From Ruminococcus gauvreauii (GTDB lineage Bacteria > Bacillota > Clostridia > Lachnospirales > Lachnospiraceae): a DNA stretch of 64,000 nt. Each line of letters starts with the position of its first letter. Positions within the stretch are counted from its first letter, which is position 1. Of this stretch, positions 1-8,937 are shown in pieces. A model generated the notes under the pieces. That model was given only the letters and a program-made list of their open reading frames with translations, made no database searches and was not told the origin of the DNA. Location of the stretch: the NCBI RefSeq assembly GCF_025151995.1, contig NZ_CP102290.1:3100001-3164000 (forward strand), written 5' to 3'. The position numbers and the translations under genes were made by a program.

Positions 1-2
1 AT

Positions 3-815
3 GATGTTGTAAACGGTATTGAGGAGATCACACAGCTTATGGCGGATCCGTCATACAATTGTACCGTAGAAATGGTCACGATCGAAGGGCACGACGGACA
101 GCTGTTTGCAGAAGCAATCGATAACTGCGTGACCATGCAGTACGATGCGATCTGTACGGTCGGAACCTCAGAGGCCATTATTCCGGCTGTTGACAGGGCT
201 ACGGCTGCAGGGATACCTGTATATACGTTCAACTCCGATGTTGCAGACTCCAGCAGAGTTTGCTTTACCGGTCAGGATCTGTATGCTGCAGGCGTCAAAG
301 CAGGCGAGACAGTTGCGGAACTGATCGACGGCAAAGGCAAAGTAGCGATTATCACCGGTTACTTTACAGTCCCGGCTCACGAAGACCGTCGTCTTGGTGC
401 GATGGAAGTGTTTGATAAGTATGATGAGATTGAGATCGTGGGAGAGGTTGAAAACCATGACTCCAATGACGAAGGATACACTTATACAAAAGACTTCCTG
501 ACAGCAAACCCTGATCTGGCTGCGATTTATATCACAGCAGGCGGTCAGCAGGGCGTCACAAAGGCTCTGGACGAAATGAATATTAAGGGCGAAGTTAAAG
601 TTGTTATGTTCGACTTTATGGAAGAGGTTATCGATGCTCTTTACGATGGAAGTGTACAGGCAACGATCGGACAGGATCCTTACGCACAGGGAGCAAACCC
701 TGTATGCCTCGCATACAACCAGCTCGTAACAGGCACGCCGGAAGTGGAAGGCAACGACTTTACAAATCTGGATGTTGTGACTCCTGATAATGTTGCAGAA
801 TACTTTCCGAGATAA
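3..815 (+). CDS. Sugar ABC transporter substrate-binding protein (C-terminal part, 5' end outside window)
   Basis: The frame is open from base 3, so the true start lies upstream of the window. The protein is a periplasmic-binding-protein-like fold of the ribose/galactose class (Peripla_BP_4): it alternates beta strands and helices, with typical segments such as AAGIPVYTFNSDV and GKGKVAIITGY. The C-terminal lobe has the usual GSVQATIGQDPYAQG stretch. Such proteins are lipid-anchored outside the cell and deliver sugar to an ABC importer. The double ATPase gene follows 131 bp downstream on the same strand, so the two very likely form one uptake system. The sugar cannot be named. Confidence 0.85.
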   Translation, partial: DVVNGIEEITQLMADPSYNCTVEMVTIEGHDGQLFAEAIDNCVTMQYDAICTVGTSEAIIPAVDRATAAGIPVYTFNSDVADSSRVCFTGQDLYAAGVKAGETVAELIDGKGKVAIITGYFTVPAHEDRRLGAMEVFDKYDEIEIVGEVENHDSNDEGYTYTKDFLTANPDLAAIYITAGGQQGVTKALDEMNIKGEVKVVMFDFMEEVIDALYDGSVQATIGQDPYAQGANPVCLAYNQLVTGTPEVEGNDFTNLDVVTPDNVAEYFPR

Positions 816-836
816 CAGGCAATAAAGATTTAGCTG

Positions 837-863
837 CTGCCGGTCCCGTGTGCGGACCGGCAG
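837..863 (+). other. Stem-loop between binding-protein and ATPase genes
   Basis: A perfect 10-bp inverted repeat (CTGCCGGTCC / GGACCGGCAG, 7-nt loop) follows the binding-protein stop. An A-rich run follows it rather than T's, so it does not look like a strong terminator. It fits the mRNA-stabilising or partial-termination hairpins often found after abundant binding-protein genes (inference). Confidence 0.6.
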
Positions 864-946
864 AAAAAAATAAAACATTTTCTAACAATTTGCCAGAAAT
901 GTATAAAATTAAAAACTGATTTTACAAACCTTACGGGAGGATCAGT

Positions 947-2476
947 ATGGGTCAGAAAGAAATCTATAAAATCAGCGGAATCACAAAGGAATTTCCAGGG
1001 GTAAAGGCTCTGGACAATGTGGATTTGGAAATACGCGAAGGCGAGATTCACGCGATCGTCGGTGAGAACGGCGCGGGTAAATCGACTTTGATGAACATAC
1101 TTTCCGGAGTCTATGCACCCACTGAGGGCAGCATAGAATTTGACGGACAGCAGGTAAAGCTGAGGAATCCTCTGGATGCGCAGCGTATTGGCATCGCCAT
1201 GATACACCAGGAGCTGTCGTTGTCCGGAGCGCTCAGCATTGCAGAAAATATTTTTCAGGCCCGTCTGCCCAGGGGGAAGATGGGATTACTTGATAAGAAC
1301 AAACTGATTCGGGACAGCCTCCAATATTTGCACGAGGTCGGACTTGACGGAATGGATCCGAACACAAAAGTCCGTGACATAAATGTTTCTCAGCAGCAGC
1401 AGGTTGAAATCGCCAAGGCACTGTCTGTGAATTCAAAGGTTCTGATTCTTGATGAGCCAACCTCGTCGCTGACTGCAGGAGAGGCCAATCGGCTGCTTGG
1501 GATCATGCAGGAACTGAAGTCCAAAGGAATAACCATGCTGTTTATCACCCATAAGTTGGACGAAGTTATGCGTATCAGTGACAGATTTACCGTCTTTCGG
1601 GACGGTTGTAAGATTGGCACCTGCATAACGGCGGAGTCTACGATGGAAGATATGATCACGATGATGGTAGGGAGGCAGTACAGCAAAAAATATGTCAGAG
1701 ACCATTATATGACGGATTATTCCCATGCAAAGCCGATACTGGAAGTTGAAAATCTGAATGTACCGACGAAAGTTTTTGATATGAATTTTAAACTGTACGA
1801 GGGTGAGATCCTCGGAATCACCGGTCTCGTCGGTGCAGGGAGAAGCGAGGTGCTGCAGAGTGTGTTTGGGGCGGACAAGAGGGAAAGCGGAATTATTAAG
1901 GTTGACGGGAAACAAGTCCCCATCAAAAATACACTGGATGCCATTAAAAACGGCATGGGTCTCGTGCCGGAGGGCAGAAAGCAGCAGGGAATACTCTCAA
2001 AGCTGTCTGTCAAATCCAATGTCTCCGTCGTGAATCTGCGCTATATCAGGGGAAAACTGGGATTCCTCAGCAAGAAGATGGAAGAAGAGAAAGTAAAAGA
2101 ATACGCAGCGAGACTGAGCATCAAAACACCTACACTGGAACAGAAGATTACAAAGCTGAGCGGGGGAAATCAGCAGAAAGCGATCATAGCCAGATGGCTG
2201 ATGAATAATCCCAGGATTTTGTTTCTGGATGAACCGACACAGGGGATTGATGTGGGAACTAAGACGGAGATCTATAAGATCATAGATTCACTGGCAAAGA
2301 TGGGACTGAGCATTGTCATGGTATCGTCCGAGATGGTTGAAAATATTTCTCTGTGTGACCGCATTATCGTCATGTATGAAGGACGTGTGACGGGCGAGGT
2401 CATGCACGCGGAGGCGGCAGAGGACAGAATCATGACGTATGCCTCGGGACAGACGGATACTGTTACAATAGTATAA
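947..2476 (+). CDS. Sugar ABC transporter ATP-binding protein, two ATPase domains (RbsA/MglA type)
   Basis: The 509-residue product has two fused ABC domains, the layout of ribose/galactose/xylose importers. Domain 1 has Walker A GENGAGKST at about residues 39-47, a degenerate signature VSQQQQ near 148-153 and Walker B ILDEPTSSL near 167-175. Domain 2 has the degenerate Walker A GLVGAGRSEV typical of the family, signature LSGGNQQK and Walker B LFLDEPTQGID. It energises import through a permease not present in this window. A strong terminator follows at once, so the permease must be upstream if it belongs to the same operon. The start is set by GGGAGG at about 8 bp from ATG. Confidence 0.93.
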   Translation: MGQKEIYKISGITKEFPGVKALDNVDLEIREGEIHAIVGENGAGKSTLMNILSGVYAPTEGSIEFDGQQVKLRNPLDAQRIGIAMIHQELSLSGALSIAENIFQARLPRGKMGLLDKNKLIRDSLQYLHEVGLDGMDPNTKVRDINVSQQQQVEIAKALSVNSKVLILDEPTSSLTAGEANRLLGIMQELKSKGITMLFITHKLDEVMRISDRFTVFRDGCKIGTCITAESTMEDMITMMVGRQYSKKYVRDHYMTDYSHAKPILEVENLNVPTKVFDMNFKLYEGEILGITGLVGAGRSEVLQSVFGADKRESGIIKVDGKQVPIKNTLDAIKNGMGLVPEGRKQQGILSKLSVKSNVSVVNLRYIRGKLGFLSKKMEEEKVKEYAARLSIKTPTLEQKITKLSGGNQQKAIIARWLMNNPRILFLDEPTQGIDVGTKTEIYKIIDSLAKMGLSIVMVSSEMVENISLCDRIIVMYEGRVTGEVMHAEAAEDRIMTYASGQTDTVTIV

Positions 2477-2477
2477 T

Positions 2478-2517
2478 AAAAGCGAAATGCAGTTTTTGTA
2501 GCTGCATTTCGCTTTTT
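2478..2517. terminator. Bidirectional intrinsic terminator
   Basis: AAAAGCGAAATGCAG and its exact complement CTGCATTTCGCTTTT face each other around a 9-nt loop and end in T's. It serves the sugar ABC operon and, on the other strand, the convergent AraC gene. Confidence 0.9.
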
Positions 2518-2529
2518 GCGGCTGAGAGC

Positions 2530-3390
2530 CTATAAATCGCGGTAAACTTTTTTGAATTTCTTTGGGGACATCCCGAAGAGCTTTGAAAACGCATAATTGA
2601 AAGTACTGAGATTATTGTAGCCGGTCTGATGTGCGATCTCAATGATCTGGATATCCGTGTGAATCAAGAGAACCTGGGCTTTTCCAAGGCGCAGCCGTTC
2701 GACATATTCCATGGGTGAGAACCCGGTTTCTTTTTTGAAGACCCTAGACATGTAATAGGGGCTTATACAGACGGCGCTGCTGATCGTCTGCAGAGAGATA
2801 TCGTCCAGGTAGTGTTCATGTATAAATGTTTTGACATTTATGCAGAGTTCATCGTGAGGATGTGGTCGGACTGGAGGACGTTTCGCAGAATGCTCGGTTT
2901 TTTGAAAGATCAGTGACAGTATCGTCATCAGCATATGGGATGCAGTTTCTCTGCTTCCGTCCGTTTGATGATCGAGTGATTCGTACAGGTGGCTGAATAA
3001 CTGTTCCAGCATATCAAAATATTCGGCGCAGTGAACGACGGGGGATGTATCTGAAGGCAAAATGCAGTCTGGAGGAAGTTGAGGAAGTGCAAGACGTGAA
3101 ATACCGGCACAGTAAACACTCAGGGTGTATTTCTCCGGCTGTTCATCATGTATCGTCCCCTTGTTGTAGATATAAAAATCACCTTTTGAGACGAGGTATT
3201 CTTCTTCGTCAATAATAAAAACGGCAGATCCGCTCCGGATAAAACCGATCTCTGCATGTTCGTGTACATGCGAGACTCTGCGCGTAATCGCCCATTCATC
3301 TTTTTCAACCCTGCTTACATACAGGAGGCCAGGGATTGTGATAAACCTGGATTCTGCAGTAAACATGGCTGTGTCTGCGCTTCTGAACAT
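2530..3390 (-). CDS. AraC family transcriptional regulator
   Basis: The 286-residue protein has an N-terminal cupin-like sensor half (roughly 1-170, with HEHAEIGFI and SKGDFYIYNKG) and a C-terminal double helix-turn-helix of AraC type (about 190-284). The latter shows ISLQTISSAVCISPYYMSR, the second-HTH segment IIEIAHQTGYNNLSTF and the ending MSPKKFKK. The start is supported by AGAGGTG 6 bp before ATG. It sits convergent to the sugar ABC operon and could control it, but its own direction and the shared terminator do not prove this. Ligand unknown, probably a sugar (inference). Confidence 0.88.
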   Translation of the reverse strand: MFRSADTAMFTAESRFITIPGLLYVSRVEKDEWAITRRVSHVHEHAEIGFIRSGSAVFIIDEEEYLVSKGDFYIYNKGTIHDEQPEKYTLSVYCAGISRLALPQLPPDCILPSDTSPVVHCAEYFDMLEQLFSHLYESLDHQTDGSRETASHMLMTILSLIFQKTEHSAKRPPVRPHPHDELCINVKTFIHEHYLDDISLQTISSAVCISPYYMSRVFKKETGFSPMEYVERLRLGKAQVLLIHTDIQIIEIAHQTGYNNLSTFNYAFSKLFGMSPKKFKKVYRDL

Positions 3391-3507
3391 GCGGGCACCT
3401 CTTTTGTCTGTGGGGATTTAAAAAAGTTGTTCTTACTATTTATGATACGTTATTTACTGACATTATTCAACAATAAAAGCGCTGTGATGGCTGTAAGATA
3501 TTTCAGG

Positions 3508-3571
3508 TTGTTGATCTTACTTTTGACGGGTATAATAGAAGCAGCTCTCTTTTTGGTGCAGGAAAAGAGAG
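3508..3571 (+). promoter_or_regulatory. Sigma-A promoter and leader hairpin for the AraC/GyrI-like gene
   Basis: TTGTTG (3508-3513), a 17-bp spacer and a perfect TATAAT (3531-3536) lie upstream of the next gene. A 9-bp perfect hairpin (CTCTCTTTT / AAAAGAGAG, 3545-3571) lies in the leader. The rest of the 3391-3624 interval shows no credible gene. Confidence 0.6.
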
Positions 3572-3624
3572 GAAAAAGCCGGGTAAAACGATTAAAATAA
3601 ATGGTATGAAAAGGAGCAGACGGG

Positions 3625-4479
3625 ATGGATTGGATAGAACGTTTAAATGAGTCGATGAATTATATTGAAGAGCACATTACGGAGGAGCTGGATTATACGG
3701 AAGCGGCGAAATGCGCCTGCTGTTCGGTATATCATTTTCAGCGTATGTTTGCTTATATGGCAGGGGTGCCGCTCTCTGAATACATCAGGCGAAGACGGAT
3801 GTCACTGGCAGCGGCGGACTTACTGAATAACAGTGATGAAAAGATCGTAGATATTGCCCTGAAATATGGTTATTCGTCTCCGACAGCTTTCAACAGAGCG
3901 TTTCAGAGTGTTCATGGGGCGGCGCCTTCTGCCGTGCGCAGAGGCGGATGTTCTGTAAAGGCGTATCCGCCTGTCAGCTTTAAAATCACAGTCAAAGGAG
4001 CAGAAGAGATGGAATATCGCATTGAAAAAAAGGAGGCTTTTCGCATCGTCGGAGTATCGCAGCCTTTACACAGAGAAATTGAAAAGAACTTTGCAGTCGT
4101 TCCACAGATGTGGGAGAAAGCGGCGAGCGACGGTACGGTGCCGAAACTGGCAGGGGTGATGAATCAGCAGCCGATGGGGCTTCTGGGAGTCAGTGCCTGC
4201 GGCGATGCGGAAGAGTGGAGGTATTTTATCGCTGTCTCCAGCACACAGCCGATCGATGAATCGCTGGAAGAATACGAGGTGCCTGCCTCTACATGGGCGA
4301 TCTTCTCAGGATCGGGAACGAATAGATCCATACAGGAGCTGGAACAGCGCATAGTGACAGAATGGCTCCCGTCCTCCGGCTATGAATACGGAAATGCGCC
4401 GGACATCGAAGTTTATCTGAATCCTGATCCAAACAACGCACAGTTTGAAGTGTGGATACCTGTTATAAAAAAATCATAA
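3625..4479 (+). CDS. AraC family regulator with GyrI-like effector-binding domain
   Basis: The 284-residue protein starts with an AraC-type double HTH (about 8-106; DYTEAAKCACCSVYHFQRMF, then IVDIALKYGYSSPTAFNRAF). From about residue 120 a GyrI-like/AraC-E-bind domain follows (FRIVGVSQPL, VPASTWAIFSG, ending in VEVWIPV-like FEVWIPVIKK). This Rob/BmrR-type arrangement binds hydrophobic cationic compounds and switches on efflux or detoxification genes. AGGAGC precedes the ATG. No target gene is contiguous; the gene stands alone between its own promoter and a convergent helicase gene. Confidence 0.88.
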   Translation: MDWIERLNESMNYIEEHITEELDYTEAAKCACCSVYHFQRMFAYMAGVPLSEYIRRRRMSLAAADLLNNSDEKIVDIALKYGYSSPTAFNRAFQSVHGAAPSAVRRGGCSVKAYPPVSFKITVKGAEEMEYRIEKKEAFRIVGVSQPLHREIEKNFAVVPQMWEKAASDGTVPKLAGVMNQQPMGLLGVSACGDAEEWRYFIAVSSTQPIDESLEEYEVPASTWAIFSGSGTNRSIQELEQRIVTEWLPSSGYEYGNAPDIEVYLNPDPNNAQFEVWIPVIKKS

Positions 4480-4502
4480 TCTTTTAACAGCTGCGCCGTT
4501 TT

Positions 4503-6563
4503 TTAAGTCTGCCCGATAAACGGAGAGGGGATGCCCGTATACAGCAGTGTCAGGTCATGCATTGCCCTTGTGCAGGCAATATAGAGCAGGCTGCGGTCAG
4601 ATTCGGAGCCATATGTACGGCTGTCAGTATCAGGTATTATGACTTCATCAAACTCGAGGCCTTTCGCCATCCGTATGGAGGTGATGGTTACACCATTTTT
4701 GAAATTCGTACTGTCCGGGGTGAGAAGATGTATCTGTTCAACAAGGTGAAGGGCATCATACAACTCTCCGGCTTCCCTGTCTGTTTTGGTGATAATGCCC
4801 AGTGTTGCATGATTTCCGGATATAAAATCGCGAACTGCTTTTTCTATCATCTGTAGTTCCTCCTGCCTGTCAGCACAGGCAGTCACATCGGGGATGTTAC
4901 CGTGTCGTTCTATGGGGCTCAGTTTGTGAATACCTCCGATACATTTAGCAAAGGTCATAATCTCGCAGGTGGAGCGGTAGCTTTGATTAAGTTCTACATA
5001 CTCAGCCCCATCATAGATTTGCCGGAGATCTGATAATGTATGGCGCCGGTGTGGATTCAGGGACTGTCCGAAGTCACCCAGTATCGTCTTGGGGCACGAA
5101 AACAGCAGATTGATCACTGTGTACTGGATGGGGGTATAATCCTGCATTTCATCTATGACCAGATGCTTTGTGATCGGACTCTTCTTTAGTCCTTCGAAAG
5201 CGGCCTGGATGTACAGGAATGGAAATACATCTGCCCATTCCAGTGTTTTTTTCTCCGGCATCACGAACATCCGGGGGAGGTTGAGGCTTCGGTAAAAATC
5301 CTTATATAAAGCCAGAGAGTTTTTAACTGTAAGCATAGCGGTCAGGCTCTTCAAAATCGTACGGGGTTTCGGCAGATCATCTTCCATGATGTTTTCTGAT
5401 TCAAAGCGGTGATAGATGTCATCCGCGGTCATGGAGAGCCTCTGTTTTACAGGATAGCTGCGATAGGCAGAAAAGCGTTTTGAAATCCAGCCGGCATCTG
5501 CCGTGAAACGGCCGAAGGAATAGTCGCGCGGTTTAAAGATACGATTCGGAAGCTGTTCTATGTATGCGTTCATCAGGACGACAAATTCCCCTGTGGATTT
5601 AAAGCACACTCTTTTTGCCCAATTTTCATCATGCGGTTCCATCGGGTCTCTGTCCGGCTCAAAAACAAGAGTTTGTTTTAGCTGTACTCTTGCAATGTCG
5701 GTGAACCCCATTTCAAAGATTGGTTCCTCACCGAGTTCCGGGATTACACCTGAGATATAGTCACCGAAGACTCTATTGGGCGACAGGATGGTCACATTTT
5801 GTGATTTCAGCTGGTTTTTAAAACGATAAAGGAGAAATGCAATCCGGTGCAGTGCAATCGATGTTTTACCGGATCCCGCTACCCCCTGAATGATCATTGT
5901 CTTTGTGCTTTCATTCCGGATGATCTGGTTTTGCTCTGTCTGTATGGTGGCAATGATCGATTTCATTTTTTCATCGGACGTGTGAGAAAGTTCTTTTTGC
6001 AGGATATCATCCTGTATACTTGAAGAACTTTCGATTGCGTACTCCATCACGCCGTCAGCGATCTTAAACTGCCGTTTTCTTGTGATTATACCCTCAACAC
6101 GTCCCATTGGGGAATCATAGCCGGCAGGACCCGTCTCATAATCGTAAAACATGCTGGAAACAGGGGCGCGCCAGTCGAAGACAAGCAGTTCACTGTTATG
6201 GCGGAAGGTAAAGCGCCCGATGTAACAGGGGACGGGAGGCAGACTGCCATTTTCGGAAAAATCGATGCGGGCAAAATACGGCGACTCTCTCAGCTTTGCC
6301 AGTATATCACGGGTTCTGACAGCCAGTGCACCTGTATGGTCCGTCTGTCTGAGCAGCAGCTCATTCTGGAACATCTCGTTGGGATCGATTTCCCCGCGGT
6401 ATTCCGCCATGTATCGTTTGGCGTCCATATAGTCACGATCCGCATGCTGCACATCGGCCTCGGCAGTCTCCAATGCCTCGTCCAGCATGCGGGTGATGCC
6501 GGCAAGATGGGCAATTTCGTCAGGAAACGGGATGGCACTGCCGCTTTTTTTCTGATTACTCAT
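4503..6563 (-). CDS. helD: UvrD/HelD-type superfamily 1 helicase (DNA helicase IV-like)
   Basis: The product is 686 residues from the ATG at 6563, which has AAAGGAGG in place; a longer reading frame upstream has no ribosome site. It shows Walker A VAGSGKTSIALHRIAFLLYR, Walker B DEMQDYTPIQY, motif IV-V LNQSYRST, RMAKGLEFDEVI and the C-terminal YIACTRAM. The long N-terminal arm is typical of Gram-positive HelD, which binds stalled RNA polymerase and strips it from DNA. The ATG overlaps the end of the upstream AraC-GNAT gene by 8 bp, so the two are probably translationally coupled. HelD versus another UvrD-like helicase rests on overall layout. Confidence 0.85.
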   Translation of the reverse strand: MSNQKKSGSAIPFPDEIAHLAGITRMLDEALETAEADVQHADRDYMDAKRYMAEYRGEIDPNEMFQNELLLRQTDHTGALAVRTRDILAKLRESPYFARIDFSENGSLPPVPCYIGRFTFRHNSELLVFDWRAPVSSMFYDYETGPAGYDSPMGRVEGIITRKRQFKIADGVMEYAIESSSSIQDDILQKELSHTSDEKMKSIIATIQTEQNQIIRNESTKTMIIQGVAGSGKTSIALHRIAFLLYRFKNQLKSQNVTILSPNRVFGDYISGVIPELGEEPIFEMGFTDIARVQLKQTLVFEPDRDPMEPHDENWAKRVCFKSTGEFVVLMNAYIEQLPNRIFKPRDYSFGRFTADAGWISKRFSAYRSYPVKQRLSMTADDIYHRFESENIMEDDLPKPRTILKSLTAMLTVKNSLALYKDFYRSLNLPRMFVMPEKKTLEWADVFPFLYIQAAFEGLKKSPITKHLVIDEMQDYTPIQYTVINLLFSCPKTILGDFGQSLNPHRRHTLSDLRQIYDGAEYVELNQSYRSTCEIMTFAKCIGGIHKLSPIERHGNIPDVTACADRQEELQMIEKAVRDFISGNHATLGIITKTDREAGELYDALHLVEQIHLLTPDSTNFKNGVTITSIRMAKGLEFDEVIIPDTDSRTYGSESDRSLLYIACTRAMHDLTLLYTGIPSPFIGQT

Positions 6564-7407
6564 AGTTGTCCTCCTTTGGCAAAATAAAACGCTGGGTGGG
6601 ATACCCATATTCGATTAACAACTCGGCTTCCGCGAATCCAAGCCCCTTGATTTCTCTGCGGTGTCCGGTATCCGCCCGGTCACCTTCCCGAAACGTGGTG
6701 ATGCTGATATCTTTTCCCTTCAGTAATTCCTTCATAACTTTATCAAGGAATGCCCGCGGTATTCCCTGCCCTCGACAGAGCGGATGGCTTCCCATAAAAT
6801 CAATGCTTCCTGTCTCAGACGAGAAAAGCATGATTCCGATTGCTGTATCGCCGTCTTTTAAGATCAACGCCTGTTTTGTACGGATTTTTTCACGCAGGAT
6901 CGGGATATAGTCATTTTCGAACAGACCCGGGAAACCGTCGATCACAAGCCGTACCAGCTCCATCCAGCATGGGATGTCCTTCTCTGTGGCAAACTGGATA
7001 TCCCAGCCTGTCTTTTCTTTCTGGTTCAGCATCTGATCACTTCCTTTCAATTCAAACTTAAGCTGCAGCGGGTAAAATTTTTCATTTTCCCTGTATTTGT
7101 TTGGGGGCATCTTGTACATGACTGTAAATATATTGGTAAACGCCTGCTGGCTGTCATATCCTGCCAGCAGGGCGATGTCCAGAATGGGTTTATCTGAAAA
7201 TACCAGAAGTTTTGCAGCTTCCGTCAGCTGCCTTCTTTGCAGATACTCATGTATGGTAAGGCCAACCGTATCGGCAAACATGCGGTGCAGATGATACTTG
7301 GAATAATGTGCCGCATTTGCCACCCGTTCCAGATCCGGCTTTTCTGTCAGATGAGCCTCCAGATAGTCAATCACCGGTATGATTTTCCGGATATTTTTGT
7401 TCCGCAT
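6556..7407 (-). CDS. AraC-type DNA-binding domain fused to GNAT acetyltransferase
   Basis: In the 283-residue protein, residues 1-105 form an AraC double HTH (PDLERVANAAHYSKYHLHRMF, then ILDIALLAGYDSQQAFTNIF). From about 130 to 275 there is a GNAT acetyltransferase fold, with the acceptor loop FMGSHPLCRGQGIPRAFLD carrying the acetyl-CoA binding motif R-G-Q-G-I-P. The end overlaps the HelD start by 8 bp on the same strand. An AraC-GNAT fusion could sense a substrate by acetylating it, or modify a small toxic compound; neither is proven. AAAGGAG precedes the ATG. Confidence 0.85.
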   Translation of the reverse strand: MRNKNIRKIIPVIDYLEAHLTEKPDLERVANAAHYSKYHLHRMFADTVGLTIHEYLQRRQLTEAAKLLVFSDKPILDIALLAGYDSQQAFTNIFTVMYKMPPNKYRENEKFYPLQLKFELKGSDQMLNQKEKTGWDIQFATEKDIPCWMELVRLVIDGFPGLFENDYIPILREKIRTKQALILKDGDTAIGIMLFSSETGSIDFMGSHPLCRGQGIPRAFLDKVMKELLKGKDISITTFREGDRADTGHRREIKGLGFAEAELLIEYGYPTQRFILPKEDNYE

Positions 7408-7465
7408 GATATCTTCTCCTTTCGCACCACTATTATATCCGATTTCTGTTGAAGTCTTTTAATAA

Positions 7466-8818
7466 TTATTGCTGTTTTATCAAAAAACTGTTATGAAGAT
7501 GTACAGCCATCGCTGCTGCTATTATGGCAGAGATCAGGTCAGCAGTCGGCTGTGCGTAAAGAACACCTCTGATTCCCCAGATCATAGGAAAAATCAGAAT
7601 GATAGGGACGAAGCAGATTCCCTGTCTGCATGCACCCAGGATAAAACCGTCTTTTGCCTTTCCGAGTGCAAGGAAAAGCGAGGAATACACGGTATAAAAA
7701 CCAAAAAACAGGAAGGATACACCGTTTGCTCTCAGTGCTTTTTGACCGATATTGATCATTTCTGCATCTACTTTGGTAAACCATGATATGACTGTGGCGG
7801 AACATACCGCCATGATGATTCCGTAGACGGCGCAGAATACCGTTGACCAGATGATGGAGGTTCTGACAGCTTCGTGCAGGCGTTTAAAATTCTTTGCTCC
7901 ATAGCTGTATCCGGCGATTGGCTGGAAGCCTTTCATGAATCCAAATACCATAAGGCTTCCCATCGATATGATTCTTGTCACGATACCCATTCCGGCGATG
8001 ACAGAATCTCCGTATTCTCCTGCACGCAGATTGACAAGTGCAATCGACAGACTTGTCAGCAGCTGAAATACCAGTGTAGGAATCCCGATTTTCAGAATTT
8101 CTGATAATGCTTGTCTGGAAAAACAGCATTTTTTAAAATGGAAGCTGAAGACACTTTTTTTTGTGAGTACATAACCAAGGTATACCAGCGTGGAGACTGC
8201 CTGTGAAATAGCGGTGGCGACTGCTGCACCTATAATCCCCAGATTAAGAACATAGATAAAGAACGGATCCAGCATGATATTCAAAACGGCGCCTGTCAGC
8301 AGTGCACACATCGTAGTCTTCGCAACGCCCTCACTTGTCACGATATTATTCATTGTCACATTAAAGATACTAAAGATGGACGAAATGATGTAAATTCCCG
8401 CATATGTTAACGCGTGAGGCAGGATACTCTCAGTTGCGCCCAGGAGTTTCAGGATCGGAGTCAGGAAGATCATGGTAAGTATAATGATCACAGCTCCGAC
8501 GATCAGGCTGCTGTACAGGGCTGTGCTTGCGATTCGGTCGGCGTCAGCCTTTTCGCCGCGTCCTAATAATCGGGAGATGCAGGACGCAGCACCGTTTCCG
8601 AATAACAGGCCCAATCCCACAATCACCTGCCCAAGTGGAAAAGTGACAGTAATCGCACCGACCTGACTCGTCCCAAGTCCCCCGACAAAGTATGCATCCG
8701 CGAGGTTATACAATGCATTGACCATCATGCCGATCATAGCGGGAAGCCCCATTGCCAGAAGTGCCTTTGGGATGGGGGCACTTCCCAGCAGTTCCATTCG
8801 TTTGTTCTGTTCTTTCAT
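7466..8818 (-). CDS. MATE family multidrug exporter
   Basis: The 450-residue polytopic protein has about twelve hydrophobic helices in two homologous halves. It begins with the MATE signature region IPKALLAMGLPAMIGMMVNA and carries YNLADAYFVGGLGTSQVGA. These antiporters use a Na+ or H+ gradient to expel cationic drugs. The start has AAAGGAG at good spacing. It is transcribed divergently from a PadR regulator across 119 bp containing two near-identical palindromes, so repression by that protein is likely. Confidence 0.92.
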   Translation of the reverse strand: MKEQNKRMELLGSAPIPKALLAMGLPAMIGMMVNALYNLADAYFVGGLGTSQVGAITVTFPLGQVIVGLGLLFGNGAASCISRLLGRGEKADADRIASTALYSSLIVGAVIIILTMIFLTPILKLLGATESILPHALTYAGIYIISSIFSIFNVTMNNIVTSEGVAKTTMCALLTGAVLNIMLDPFFIYVLNLGIIGAAVATAISQAVSTLVYLGYVLTKKSVFSFHFKKCCFSRQALSEILKIGIPTLVFQLLTSLSIALVNLRAGEYGDSVIAGMGIVTRIISMGSLMVFGFMKGFQPIAGYSYGAKNFKRLHEAVRTSIIWSTVFCAVYGIIMAVCSATVISWFTKVDAEMINIGQKALRANGVSFLFFGFYTVYSSLFLALGKAKDGFILGACRQGICFVPIILIFPMIWGIRGVLYAQPTADLISAIIAAAMAVHLHNSFLIKQQ

Positions 8819-8855
8819 AAGTCGTACTCCTTTCTTGATTAAGGTGTAAAATATA

Positions 8856-8874
8856 GTACTATAATTTATAGTAT
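8856..8874. promoter_or_regulatory. Palindromic operator copy 1 between MATE and PadR genes
   Basis: gtactataatttatagtat is a 19-bp palindrome with one mismatched end base and a central T. It matches the second copy 38 bp away except for that base. Its position nearer the MATE start suggests control of the exporter. Confidence 0.65.
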
Positions 8875-8875
8875 A

Positions 8876-8903
8876 TTGACAACGAGTTATATAGTACTAT
8901 AAT
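8876..8903 (+). promoter_or_regulatory. Sigma-A promoter of the PadR gene
   Basis: TTGACA (8876-8881), a 16-bp spacer and a perfect TATAAT (8898-8903). The -10 lies inside operator copy 2, which fits autorepression. Confidence 0.75.
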
Positions 8904-8912
8904 TTATAGTAC
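8894..8912. promoter_or_regulatory. Palindromic operator copy 2, overlapping the PadR -10 box
   Basis: gtactataatttatagtac is a perfect 19-bp palindrome (9-bp arms around one T). It covers the -10 of the PadR promoter. Confidence 0.7.
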
Positions 8913-8937
8913 ATGTCAAGCAAAGTAGGAGGGCACG

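Noticed and set aside
3256..3600. A 114-codon frame running from inside the AraC gene to 3600
   Set aside because: It overlaps the opposite-strand AraC gene, has no ribosome site and covers the promoter of the next gene.
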